The notes beneath the pieces are model-generated. The model did no database searches. It worked only from the letters and a program-made list of their open reading frames with translations, and was not told the origin of the DNA. A DNA stretch of 64,000 nt from Vanilla planifolia (Eukaryota; Streptophyta; Magnoliopsida; Asparagales; Orchidaceae). The translations under genes were made by a program, and so were the position numbers. Positions 34,833 through 48,900 of the stretch are shown here, one piece after another. The stretch is from contig CM043868.1 of the NCBI GenBank assembly GCA_023846275.1, positions 12,805,755 through 12,869,754 on the forward strand, given 5' to 3'. Numbering within the stretch: position 1 is the stretch's first letter; every line of letters begins with the position of its first letter.

Positions 34833-37800
34833 TGATATAAGATGAAATGCTAAAATTTATTTTAATTCATAGATAATTGAGAAATACTTAGGTTCAAGTA
34901 TTATATTAGTATAAGAGCACACCCAAAGGTCTTGTAGGTTTAAAATAAGAAATCTTAAGAATATTGGACAAGTAAAAACTTTCCTAGAAGCCAAAAACTT
35001 GTATAAATTTTTAGCATAAGAGATCTTAACCTAAAAAAGTTTTAAACAATACGCTCAATCACTCATATTAGTGGTGAAGTGATAAGATACACACATAAGT
35101 GAAGTTTGTAAAATACCAAATAAGAAATAACATGGTCACATGTACAAATAAAGAGTTGAACATGATAAATAAAAATTTCAAAATATGAAAAGTGGCTAAA
35201 GACTTTCCTGGTGATTTGATGCACTTTATTAATGTTAGATAATTGGTCAAGATCTACCCTTTTGATCCTCTTGCTCACATTCTTAAGGCTCCTTCGAAAT
35301 CACACCATCAAATTTTCAGACATAACACGCTCGTATCATACAAACTTGGTGACACACTTAGTTACTTCACTGAAAAGTTTATCATTTATAATATGGTGAG
35401 TATCTCTATTTATAGAGACCTTAATAGTACAATCATAATTTGTTAACTTAGAAAAAATATAAAAGGATATTTAAAAATACTAAGAGATATATTTTTAAAT
35501 TCTAAAGGACATTTTACAATTCCAAAGTCACCACATGTTACAAAATAAATACTTTAAATTTTACAAAAAAATGAAAAAATTGACTTAAAAAATCTATAAA
35601 ATTAATTAAATTAAATAGTTCTTAAGCATATATGTGTGTTTCAGACAACAATAACTATGAATGGTGAGGGGTTGGTGGTGCACGATGTGATGACATGCTT
35701 TAAGAGACACAAGATGCTTCAAGTCCAGTTGTTCAGTCAAAGCAAATTGCATGGGTTGATGGTCGGCTAGCATGTTTTGGGTTAGGTGTAGGTTGAGTGG
35801 GTAGCAAGCATCAAAGCAGGCTGGTAGGTCAACAAGGTCACATGGGTCAGAGCAGATAAAGCAGGTTGTTGTGGTTGATGGGTTAATGCAGTCACACGGG
35901 TGTGAGGGTTAGTGTAGACAGTGACTAAATATGGTAGAAAGATATCAACTTTGTGGAGGTAGAATGAAATCTTTGATATTGCTTTAATATCTTTAGGTTT
36001 AGGAGGTGAAGCTCATCCTTAATAATCCAAGTGTTGTTGGAGATGGGATGGACTTGCTAACATACCAAAAATCTTTGTTGTGATTGATCTCGTTTAAAAA
36101 TTATTTGATCATCTAAGATTTGCTTCACTTGATCTCTCAACTTACTAGATGAGGCTAAATGTCTTAGTGGGATTGGTTCACTCAAAAATGATGGTGAATG
36201 CTCAAAAGGCTCATTAGGTATTGGAAGTGGTTTCTTATAAGGTAAAGGATCCCAAATATTAAATATAGTACTTCTTCTATAATCTTTAGGTAAATCCAAA
36301 ACATACACATTGATGCATAATTTTTTTTCATAATTTTAAATGATGCAACATTATGGGTATGTAATTTTTAGAGTATTCTTGATGGGAATCTCTTGAACCT
36401 AACATGGATCATCATATAATCACCCTCAATAAATTTTCAAGATTATCTATGAGCATTTACTAGTTATTTATATATTTTATTATTTAAATTAATTTGTTCA
36501 ACATGTTTATGTAATGATGAAACATATGAAAAAAAGACTTTATTGACTTAGAAGTATAAAAATCATGATGTAAAGGAATCAAATCAATGGGACTCTGATG
36601 ATGACTTTTAAAACAAATTTCAAAAGAATTCAAACTCATTATTTGATTAGTAAACTCAATGCATGATAATAAATAATCCTAGTTTGAGACATGTTTCCTT
36701 ATTAGGCTACGAAGAAGATGGTTTAAATTTTATTTAACTACTTTTTATTTGTCTTTTTAGGGATAATATATTGATAAGATTATAACCCTTACTTGAATTG
36801 ATGGATTCACTAGGATATGTAGTAAATATGATAATGAGACATTAGAAACTAATTCTATGATAGGTTGAATATCTCTTTAAAGTGAGAAGAGTGTGCCTAG
36901 CAAGTCACTAAGAAATGCATCTGTAAAGTCTTTTAACAAGGGTTAGATGATAAGTAGTATGGTTTGTATACTAGTATTGGTTTCCTTAATTGCCATAAGC
37001 CAGACAATCTAACCACTGACTATATCCCTCTCAATCTCGACTAGTGAAGTGATACTAAGTAATTTTACTTTTTCTTTATCTCTTTCTTTTGGAGTATTCA
37101 GTTTAGAAATTTTCTTTAAGGGTAGTGAAGGGTATAGCATGATCTTTTTTTCTTCATATATGAAGATACAAGTATTGTCTCTTCTATTTAAAGTAGTATT
37201 TCAATTATTTAACCAAATTCTTCTTAAGATAAGACTATCTACTTACATTGGAATAACATCACACTATAATTCTTAAGAATGTTAGCTAAACTTTAAAAGA
37301 ATGTAATATCTTTATTGTATGAAAATTAAGGTTTTATCGATCCAAGATATGGTGTATAAGTGAGGATGGTCTATAAGAGTTAAACATATCCTTTTGATAG
37401 CATTTTGTGCTATGACATTGATACAATTATTGTTGGTATTTACTTTTAATGGTCTAAAAATGTTAGTCCATCACCAATCATTAAATGATCCTGGTGAAAT
37501 CAAAGTGTATCTCACAATAGTTTAGGTGTTCAGTATAGTCAAGACTTTCACCTATTTCTTGTAGTTATTTTTTAACTTCCTTATCTAGTTGTATAAACCC
37601 TTCTTTCTCAACTTCAATACTTTCTTTTACCTCTTCTTCTATGTCTGTGTAGAGTTCTCTTAGGGCACTCAAATGCAACATGCCTTCTCTTGTGATAATG
37701 ATAATAGTCCACTCTAGAACTATTGGATGGATTGTTTGAGGGTTAGATTCGATCTATAGGTGGAGGGGCACATGTTGCTTATGGAGTAGAAGTATTGGAA

Positions 37801-39005
37801 TAATAAAAGTGGTGGTATGAGTTTAAGGGTGGAAAGTAGATAAAAAATCTTTTTCTTATAGGTAATTGATCCTCTAAAACAAAAGTTGATATAAGATGAA
37901 ATGCTAAAACCTATTTTAACTCATAGATAATTAAGAAAGGCTTAAGTTTAAGTATTATATCTATATAAGAGACTATCCAAAAGTGTTATAGATTTAAAAT
38001 AAAAAATCTTATGATTGTCAGTTAAGTAAGAATTTTTTTAAAAATCAAGAATTTATATTAATTTTTAATATAAAAGATCTGACCCTAAAAAAATAGTTTT
38101 AAATAATACACACCCAATCACTTGCATTAGTGGTGACGTGACAAGATATACACACAAGTAGAGTTTATAGAATACCAAACAAGAGTCATATAGTCACATA
38201 CACAAACAAAAGAGACATGATATTTTTTAAATATAAAATAAAGTGACTAAGGACTTTCTTGGAGATTTGATGCTATTCATTGATGTTAGATAATAAGTCA
38301 AAATTTCTCTTTTTGAACCTCTTGCTCATCATCTCAAGGCACCTCCAGAATCATACAGTCAAATTTTCATGCACAACATGCTTATATCACACAAGCTTGG
38401 CAGTAACATTTTATTACTTCATTCAAAAACTCATTATTTATAATATCATAAGCATTCTTATTTATAGAAATCTAAAGGATATAATAGTAATTAGTTAACC
38501 TAAGAATACAAAAAGATATTTTAAAATATTATGGAATAAATTTATAGAATTTTAAAGGATACTTTAGAATGCTAAAAATCACTACAAATAACAAAATAAA
38601 TACTTTGAATTCTATAAAAAAATTAAAAAAGTTGACTTAAAAACTACAAAATTAATTGAATTAAGCAGCTCTCAAACAAATACATATATTTTAAGCTGTA
38701 GTAATGACAAACTATGAGGGGGTGGGTAGTGCATGGGGTGAACCTTACAGGCAAAGAGGCACGTGATGCCAGAGTCTAGTTGTTGGGTCGGCTTGAGTCA
38801 GAGTGAATTGCATGGGTTGACGGGTCGACATGCATATTTTGGGATAGGTATGAGTTGAGAGAGCAAGCTAGGGTTGATGTGGGTTGGCATGTCAATGAGG
38901 TTGTGTAAGTTAGAGCAAATAAAGAGGGTCATTGCAAGTGATGGGTCAATGTGGGTCATGCGAGCGTGTGGATTAAAGTGGGTTGCAGCTGATGGTAGCA
39001 GAGGC
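34833..39005 (-). mobile_element. Ty3/gypsy element C, - strand, incomplete
   Basis: Direct repeats of about 1.1 kb, both starting TGATATAAGATGAAATGC, lie at 34833 to about 35945 (3' LTR) and 37887 to about 39005 (5' LTR). A degenerate tRNA-Met primer site complement lies just before 37887. Internal parts on the - strand: gag zinc-knuckle-like segment (about 37655-37725), protease-like region (about 37150-37560), integrase core (about 36580-36760) and an integrase C-terminal/chromodomain-like frame (36057-36308). LTRs are clearly diverged from each other, so the insertion is old. It is incomplete and broken. Confidence 0.75.
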
Positions 39006-40852
39006 AACAAATGATAACAAAAATAATTCAAACTCAATTTTAGCCTTTTTTAAGTAATTTTCAACTAAATTTTATACTAATAAATTGTGAGATGATTGAG
39101 TGTATGAATTGTACTCAATATAAAATTAAAAATATCTAAAAAGTTTTCAATTGAAGAATTGATGCAAAGAAAGTTGAAATGCACAATAAATAATGGTTGA
39201 CTATAATAGATCCCCAAAATAGCAATGATAATGAGACTAATAAAAAATATAGGGGCCAACCCTGAAACGATTCCGAGTCTAAATAGGACTAGTATACCTC
39301 TAAGTGAAACCTCTGTATGATGTAATAGACACTACTGTGTCAATGAGTTAGCACCATTGATGGTGATTTGGGGAACTTTAAGAGTGGCTCAAGAGAGACA
39401 TCAATTTTGCACAATACTGGACCAAATAATAAAGAAAACATTAATGGAACTCATATGAGCCTAGATTAGTGAGTAGTTATATTTTGGAAAGATGCCTAAG
39501 AGTTAAGCAAAGATATGACTAGAGTAAGGACCCAAGGATAACATGATATGTGAAATGATTCTATATAGGACTTTAATAAGGTTAATGGTAAATACTAATC
39601 AATTAAAAAACTTTTAGATTTATTAGATTATCTAAATTGCTAAATTATGATTTTGACCTTAAAACATTCAGATAGTAATGTGATTCCCAAGTGATAGATT
39701 ATGAGATTTTAAGAAAACTTTAAAAATACTTAGATACTGAATAGTAGTGATTTGAATTTATAGCAAAATTATAAGTATGATAAACCTAATATAGGATAAT
39801 CTATGATGTTGTAAACCCTAGGATTGGAAACCCCAATGTAATGATGGTACATTTTGGAAAACTATGTTGGTTTAAATACCTATAACACCTCTTAAAAAAG
39901 TGTGTTGGTAGTTTAGCTATGAAACTTCTTTAAAATGTGTGCCAATTTATTTGATTATGGCATTTCTTAGAAGAGGGTATTAATTATATGATGATAGACC
40001 TTAACTTGGGTTGTAAAGGCTTTGAGATAGGTGCATATTTTAGTGGATCATTAGACATCAAATTTGTTATAAAATGCACTAATCTAGCTTAGACTTGATA
40101 TTTTAGTAGTTATTGCCTAAAATGTATGATCATGACATAGATTGATTTTTTTCTTATACAACTTATATAGTTTTGCTACAATACATTGAATTGCATTTGA
40201 TTTTTATAGTGCAACTTGAGGGTTTCCTATTAGGTATTAGCTCACTCTCTTATTTTTACATGTAAGATGGGGAGGCAAGAGATTGTATGTCCCCTTAGTT
40301 TTACACGTAAGACAGGGAGGCGAGAGATTATATGAGGGCTTGTGATTGAGATGATTATTAATTCACTTAATATTTGTAGATAGTTTCATTTTCTTAGTTG
40401 TAAGATGTCGATCCTTTTGATTTATAATGTTCATATTATCATAGACTATTTGGGTAAACTTTGATTTGCATTTGATTTATTTGAGGAACTTTATTGTTGA
40501 ACATTTTATTATCTTTCTAAGATATTTTTTTACGGATATGGATGATATATATTTTGGTTTATGCATGTAGATTTTTGGTATGTTACATATTATATTGGCA
40601 CCTTATATTACCCTAGAAAGTTACCCTAGCTTAGGATGAACTATTTCCTAAGTCTTATAGATGATTATTTGGTAAGGGAGCATGGTTCATGATAGGCTAT
40701 ATAATGTGAGCCTAGAGATGAAATTGGGGGATAGCTACTCTTAGTTTGAGTATCAAGTCAAGGAATGAAAGGATGACTAGTCAAATACAATTATGGGTAT
40801 AAGTATAATTAAAACTGATAGTTATAAAAAAAAATTTAAAAAAAGGTTTGAT
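39006..40852. other. Unassigned sequence, possibly LTR-derived
   Basis: AT-rich with no gene recognised. A short repeat, TAAGA-GGGAGGC-AGAGATT, occurs twice at about 40263-40334. The right end reads GATGTGACA at about 40850-40858, which could be the end of another + strand LTR, but no matching start or target duplication was found. Confidence 0.4.
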
Positions 40853-42255
40853 GTGACAATTATATTCTATAATAATATTTTGAAGTAATTAAATAATTCA
40901 ACCTACTTACATGACTGTTACTCAACTTACATACATGTTAGCTTTGAATGCTTCATTAATTTAATGCTCGTCTTTTCCTCTCTTTCTTCTTTTAATTTCC
41001 AACACAATTTTCATACTTTCAATAACTATTCAATTTCTTATTCTCAAGCTTTAAATTTCAATCACCTGGTTTCGCACTTATTCTTTCAAATCAACATAGC
41101 TACATGGTTTCTTTAACAAAAGAACTTGTGAAAGATATGAAAATAGTTTCCAAAACATCCATAAATTTTGCTAAGATTTATTGTCTGAACTTCACATCGT
41201 ATAATCCAATCCCTTTTATTGTACTATACAATTGCTAACAAATAATTAATTAGAATCTTGGTCACGCTGATCATAGTATAAGTAGTTTTCTAAAGTTTAT
41301 CATATAATTCAATGATCTAATTAAAATATATAATCCTAAAGTTTTTTAACTAAATTATCTCTTAGACAGTCCAATTTCTGAGTGGGTTTTGATCGCACTA
41401 TCTAATAACTCCATCGAACTTTATGAACTTCAAAGTTTTCTTAGGCAATTCCATCTCAAATAATCTAGTATACAAAACATATACCAATCATTTGTCTAAT
41501 TAATATTCCTATGCTATATGATTTTCTCAAGAATTTGAAGTCTAAAGCTTCTCAAGAGATTATAGAATCAGATAATTATTATTGTATTATATATTTTATT
41601 GAGAATTCAATTAATACAAGTCTTTATACTCATTAAAAAATTTGGTGGCCCCATCATACCATCCAAGTAGGGTATTAATATAGTATGATTAACCTAATTG
41701 TTATAATATGTGAGCATGCTAAAAAAAAGAGTTAGGGATTTCAACCCCAAATCCATTACTCATCAACATAAGATTTCACAACATATTAAAGAAAACTCTT
41801 GAGTAGAATATTACATTATGCAATCCTTTTGGTCAAAAAGTGTTCCAAGTTCTTTTCTAAGTTTCTATTCCTTTTTAACCTTAAAAACCTTTGTCATAGA
41901 TATAAGTTAAGCTAAAGCCACTTGAGGATTCCTTCTTTATCGATGGGTAAGGGAGAAGGAAATTAAGTTTAAGTTTTTATATTAATAAAAGATTTAATAA
42001 AATATTTATTATTATTTTTAAATTTATTAAAAATTTAAATGACTTTTAAAAATTTTAAACATCATACCTATAAATTCTTTAAGTCAAGACATTCTTAATA
42101 ATATGCTCAAATCCTTGATCCTTCTACTAGCACCTTGGCATGCATTTCAACATAAAAAATTATATTAATTAGTGTGTTTTAGATTTACACAACCCATATC
42201 CAAAAATAAAATCATAATTAATGACACATCTAAAATATTAAAGCAGATTATTACA
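40853..42255 (-). mobile_element. 3' LTR of gypsy element B (partial)
   Basis: It aligns with the B 5' LTR from about 56400 onward: shared features include the ATAACTATTCAATTTC segment, the CAATGATCTAATTAAA region and the final GTCATAGATATA and CACTTGAGGAT parts. It ends in ATTACA at 42255, followed by the complement of a polypurine tract (ATCTCCTCATCTT). Confidence 0.7.
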
Positions 42256-45200
42256 ATCTCCTCATCTTATAAAAATTTTATCACAAAATTTAAAATTATT
42301 TAGGATACTAAAGAATTAGCTTCTTTAACTTCTCTTTTTTCCTATAGTTTAATTCTTTCACAACACTTTAATTATGATGACAACTTTGTTTATTAATCTA
42401 TTGTGTAAGAATTTTGATTGGCTATTACGAACAAGATAGTTTGGTTGGATTTCAATTTATTATGTGTCATGTTGGATCACATGGAATAAATTAGAAATAT
42501 ATCACCTCAATGAAGATATATGAAAAACATCATATACTCAACCATCTATAGAGGCAAAACTACTCTTTATGCAATATATCCAACTCTTTCTAATATATGG
42601 AAAGGAAAAATATACTTAGGTCTATATTTACCAACTTTATCAAATCTAATTACTTCTCTTAGAGAGCTTACTCTAAGAAAAACATGATACGTTCTTCGAA
42701 TTCAATATTCCTAAGCTTCTTATCAAAATATTTCTTTTAGTGGTCCTAAAAGTCTAAATTCCATCTTCAGTTATTTTGATTTTTTCTATAGCTTACTCAA
42801 CAAAATCACATTCAATTAATAATTTTTGTTTTCCCTCAAGCTGACACAAAGGGGATTAATACTTTCTTTCATATAAAATTTTTTTAAGAGTCATTCCAAT
42901 ATTAGCTTGAAAGCTATTATTATATGTAAATTCTATAAAAAGAAAATAACTTTCTTAAGCTTAGGTCAATATTTACCTAGTTTATCAAATCTGATTACTT
43001 CTTTTAAAAAGGCATGTTACATTCTTAGAATTCTATATTCCTAAGCTTCTCATCAAAGTATTTCTTTTAGTGGTCCTAAATAGTCTAAATTTCATCACTA
43101 GTTGTTTTGATTTTTTATGTAACTTTCTTAACAAAATCACATTTAAATTAGTTGTTTTTTTCCTCAATCAAATACAAAAGGGCATAACACTTCCTCTCAT
43201 ATAAAGCTTCATAAAGAGCTACTCCAATATTAGCTTGAAAGCTATTATTATATATAAATTATATAAAAATAAATAACTTTCCTAATTATCCCAAAAATTT
43301 AACACTATGATCTCATTAAAGTTTCAAGACTCCATATTTTTTTCAATCTATCCATTAGTTTGAGGGTAAAAAGCTATGCTAAATCTCAATTGACTTTCAA
43401 AACAGTTATGCATATTTCTCCACAATTAGAAAGTAAATTTTAAGGCATGTATTAAAAATCATTTTTGGAATTTCATGCTAACTTACAATCTACTAAACAT
43501 ATATTTGAGCTAACATTTTAGCAAAAAAAGGTCATTTTAATAGCTAAAAAGTGTGCAAACATGGTCAATCAATGTACAACCACTATATAAAATCATGTCT
43601 TGAAGGAGTCCTAGATAATCTAACAATGAAATCCATAGCTACACATTCCCACATCTAATTAAAAATTGGTAAAGATAACAATAATCCATTGGGCTTTTGC
43701 TTCTTTCCCTTAAAATTCTAACAAAATAAACATTTCTAGACCCATTTTGCTACATTATTTTTCGTACTAGAAAACCAATAGTTATATCTTAATTCCTAAT
43801 ACATTTTATTATTTCTTAAATGCATTGAGTAATTCAAGTTGTGAGCTTTAGATGGTAACAATTGCCTAAGTTGCTGGTGAGTAGAAATACACAACCTACT
43901 CTAAAATCTCAGTACATTATATTCACCGTGTATGAAGCAAGATTCCCATCCATTAACATTTTGAATTAGTTTTTAATATTCCTCATCTTGAAGTTAATTT
44001 TTGTTGATAGAGCCATACTAATTAGGCCTTAAGAAGAGTTGGTAAAGCAAGACAACATTCTTATGCACAACTCTTTATCCATCAATTTCAAAAGAAATCT
44101 ATTTTTGGTCAAGCTTTGCACATGGGAAATCACAATAACCTTTCTACTTAATGCATCAACAAGCATATTGGCTTTCCCTATATGATAATTTATATTCAGA
44201 TCATAATTCTTATAGATTCTCTCTCTTTTCTCTCCCATATATTCAAGTCATGCAAGGTGGAAAGGTATTTCAAACATTGGTAATTAGTGAACATCTCACA
44301 CTTCACCTCATATAGATAATGTCTACAAATTTTTAAAGAAAAAAACTATGGTAGCTAATTCTAGCTCATACACTATTTAATTTTCCTCATGAGATTTTAG
44401 TTTTCTAGAAGCATGAGCAATAGCTCTATCATTCTACATCAACAAACATCATAGCTTCTAAAGTGAAGTAGCACTAAAGATTTGGAATCCATCAAATCCT
44501 TCTATTGAAACTAAGATTAAAATTGTTTTCAATTTCTTCTAACATTAGGAAGTTATCTTCTCAATGGTGATCCTACTCAAGTTTCATAGCCATCTAAGTC
44601 AACCTTTTTAATGGGGATAATATCTAAGAAAATTCATGTATAAACTTTAGGTAATATCTTTTTAGACTATGAAAACATTAAATTTTTAATACTGATGTGG
44701 ATATAAGGCAATCCATAATAATAAAGATTTTTTGAGGATCAATAAACATCCCTATTACATTAATCACATGTCTCAAAAACACCACTTGAGATAACCAAAA
44801 TTTAAGAGAATTTTGTTTATAGTTAATTCTCTCTCAAAGTCTCCTTTGAGGTTTAGAATAAACAAGAATATCGTTAATATAGATAATCACAAATCAATTA
44901 AAAAATCCTTTGAAAAACTTATTTATCAAGTCCATAAATGTTATAAATGCATTATAAGGCTAAAATGTAGTATCATAAGTCTTTGAAAAAAATACAAATC
45001 TCTTTAATTGTTTAAACAAATCAACTCTTGGTAATGGGTATTTCTTTTAATAATTAATTTATTCAATTAATTATAATCCATACACTTCTACAGATCACCA
45101 CCTTTCTTTTTAACAAAAAGGATGAGTGCTCTCCATGGAGACATGCAAAGGTAATTGAAACCCTTATGTAATATTCTTGATTCTACACTTTTACCTTTAT

Positions 45201-45943
45201 CAATTTTATAGGGTCCATCTTATACAAAGCTTTGGATACCAACTCAATTCTTAATATCAAATGCATTTTGACTCAATTTGTTTATGAGGAGAAAGGACAA
45301 GTAATTCCTCTAGAAAAACATTTTTGTACTCACAAAGCACTAGTATATCATGAGACCTAGTTATGGACCAATAAGAATGATATATAAACAGAATCCTTCA
45401 CTACATTTCCCCCAACAATTTGTGAGCCTTAAGCATTGAAATAAGTAGGATTCCTCTTTCTATGTTGAAGAAGACTATTTCCTTTCTATATAGAGCTAAA
45501 TAATTTATTTTTTTTCTATGTATTCAATAACTATTTAGTTTTTAATTAGTCAATCCATGTCCAAAATAATATCAAATTCAAATAAGGGCAAAATTAACAA
45601 CTCAATAAAAATTTCTTTTCTCCCTTTTTTATTTCTCTCCTAATAAGCATATCTATAAGAAATTCACTTACATTAAGCAATTTCACATATAAAAGGTTTA
45701 TTCATTTAATTAAATTTGACAACCCATGCATCAAGCATAAGAGAACACATGAATGAATGCAAGGCTCTATTATTAAATAAAATAGTTGCTAACAACTATT
45801 GGAATAAAACATACTTATCATATTTGTTGAGTGTGGGACATCTTTCTAGGTGATGACCTATCCACCTTGACCTTCAAACTACTCTCAACCTACACTCATT
45901 GAGGTTATTACTGAGGCACTCCCTTTACCTTTATAAGAATTAT
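42256..45943 (-). mobile_element. pol region of gypsy element B
   Basis: Reverse strand, pol order read from high to low coordinate: protease (about 45720-45790, ALHSF-like), reverse transcriptase (SPW...LFVKKK at about 45085-45125; Y-x-x-D box at about 44860-44885), end of RNase H (ADALSRK-like at about 44130-44190) and integrase (about 43400-42300). It is typical of Tekay/Del-type Ty3/gypsy. A 345-bp tandem duplication lies in the integrase region. Many breaks; an old fossil split from its gag by copia element F. Confidence 0.8.
42615..43285. repeat. Tandem duplication, about 345 bp, in B integrase
   Basis: Copy 1 at 42615-42959 and copy 2 at 42960-43285 share CTTAGGTC, TTATCAAATCT, ATATTCCTAAGCTTCT, TTTCTTTTAGTGGTCCTAAA and CCAATATTAGCTTGAAAGCT. 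On the - strand both copies contain the YNNSFQA-like integrase motif. The copies have diverged, so the duplication is old. Confidence 0.9.
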
Positions 45944-48900
45944 TGTAAAACATGTGAGACAAAACGAACAATAGAGGAGGGATAAATTGTATTTTTAATT
46001 TATTTTTCTGATTCCAAAAATTAGAAGAAAAAATTTTTTAGCTTAAAATATTTTTCTTTTATCAATAAAATAAAATTACTCAATAATAAACTGAATATAT
46101 ATCGGTGCTCCAATGAGATACCAAAATCAAAGAAATTTAAGTTATTTAGAAAAAATTTGAGACTTTATAATTTTTTGCTTACAAAATCCCTACGCCCTTA
46201 ATTCTTTAAACAAGAGTTGTACTACTAATGAATGAAATAGATATTAATAGAAAATGCATAAATGATTATGAATGAAAGTAGAGAAATAAAAACTAATGAA
46301 AATCTATAGTATAATTACATAGAAATTTGTTGCTCATAGTTTGAACTTCAATTAGACTTGTATGAAAATTTTTAAACTTGATTCAATAGTATTTATGTTT
46401 TATAAATGATCCCTATTTATAGTTGATATGAAAAATACCAAAAATAACTCCCTTAACGATCATAATCTACTTTTTGAAAAGATAGCCATTACAAGGAGAA
46501 GACGGTACAGTTATCATCCAATATGCAAACAGATGGAGCGATAGTCGTTGAATCAGCTTAAATGATACAAGGTCTGGATCTAATTATAACAAGATAACAT
46601 TTGAAGCATTAGATTCAAAAATCAAATAGGCGATAACGATGATGAGGTTACTATTCATAAAAATGGAGAGACTCTCTACTGCTTGATCAAGCATTACAGA
46701 TGAACGACTAAAGACAAAAGACTATTCACAAATGTGGGTGCGATTTGGATGATTTGATCATGAAAAATCACGATTAGTCAATCCAAAAATCTCAAATTTG
46801 ACAAAGCTATTTTTAGTCCCACATTGCAAAACTATGCAACTATTTTGTACTTATAATACATTCACTACATATTATTATTAGCTTAATGGGTTTGGCTACC
46901 ACCTGGTATTATTAGAAGGCCATGACCCAAGTTACCAGCACGTGCATATGAGGTTTAACCAGACCTAAATTACATAAATTAAATAACGAGTCTGCCTTGA
47001 CTCGTTTTGCCTAAGACGATTCAGAAGTAATGCCTTAAACTAGTTCACCCAATGACCGCAATAGTAACATGACTTAACAAATACTCAGGCTTGACCTGTC
47101 TTAGTTTTGATCAGGTTCCTAGCCTACAAGTCCCCAAGGCCCATATTGCCTTTGGGCCACTCGACCCGAGCCCTTTAGGCTTAGTAGAGGGGGTGCTTAG
47201 GCATTTTTAATGGTTTTTAATAATTAAATTTTTAAATAAAAAATTTTAAAAATTCAAAAACTCAAATACCTTCAAATAAAATATAACTTAAACCAAATTC
47301 ATATGCATGAAAGATGATAGCCTTATGTGCCATAATTGCAAAGAATTTAAAGGTTTAACATGCTAACCATAAATATTTAAAAATGAAGTTCTTTGTGGAT
47401 TGTCCACTCCACAAAGATTGTTGTGCTTGGCTCCAAAGTCAATTGGTTAAGCCATTAAATTACATTCACTGTTTATACTATAATAATCTTTGCTTCAACA
47501 AATTCAAATCACAGGAACAATACTAAGCTTAATAAGATATTAGTAAACACTTAGCCTTGGTTTTGTGATCATCATCTCAAAGAGTATAATAATATTTTTT
47601 TAAAGGATTACAAAATTAATACTAGAAGAAAATATAACATAAATAAATAAATCAAAATATTCAATATTTTAGCATACCTTATTTAATAGTATATACTCCC
47701 TTTGAATTTTAGTTTATTATTCCCTTAAATTTTGGCACTAAGTTCTCTCCTTTTTTGTAATTATTCAAAAGAGTTAATTACACATAAGCTTAATCTAAGT
47801 CTATTAAATACTTTGGTAGTTAATGGCTTAATAAACATATTAGCTAATTGGGCAGATGATGACACAAATGACAACTGAATCACTTTCTTTTGCATTTGCT
47901 CTCTAATAAAATAATATCTTAATTCTATTTATTTTATTCTTAAGTATTTAATAGGATCTTTAGTTAAACAAATTGTAATTAAATTATCACAAAAGATTAA
48001 AATTTTTGTAAATTTTAAACCATAATATAAAAGTTGTTATTTAATCCATAAAACTTGAGCAACACAGCTGTCTACAGTAATATACTTGATCTCTATTGTT
48101 AACAATATCACACAATTTAATTTTCTACTAGTCTAAAAAATTTGTGAACTACTACTCAATTGGAACATATTAGAGATACTCTTTCTATCAATTTTACTAC
48201 CAACAAAATCAACATCTGTAGGCTATTAAATTAAATCCACACTCACACTTAAGACTAAGATATTTAAAGATATATTTGACTACTTATAGATGTGATTCTT
48301 TAGAACTAACCAGAAATCTTACACAAATACCTACAGTAAACATAATATCTAGCCTGCTTTTAGTAAGGTATAAAAATGATCCAGTTATTCTTCTATATAA
48401 TTATATGTCAATAGGTTTTCTAACATCATCCTTATCAATGATAATGCTTATACTAATAGGAGTCTTCCTACGTTTCATGTTCTCATAACCAACTTTTTTT
48501 TAGTAATTCTAATAAATACTTGGTTTGAGAAATAAATATTCTTTCATTTGTTTGTTTGACCTAAAGTCTTAAAAAGAAGATTAACTTTACCATCATATTT
48601 ATTTTTTATTAAATTAGAAAATTTCATGCACATTTCTTTATTGAAGACTCCAAAAATTATATCATCTATATAAAATTGACAAATTAACTGACCTTTTAAT
48701 AAATTTTGAATAAATAAAGTATTATCTATCTTGCATCTACAAGAACCATTTGATGTAAGAAAAATGTATAATATTTAATACCAAGCTCTTGGAGCTTTCT
48801 TTAAATCATAAAATACCTTCTTGAGTTTGTATACATGATCTATCTTTTTATGAATCTCAAATCCTAAGAGTTGTTTCACATACACTTCATCATTTATATA

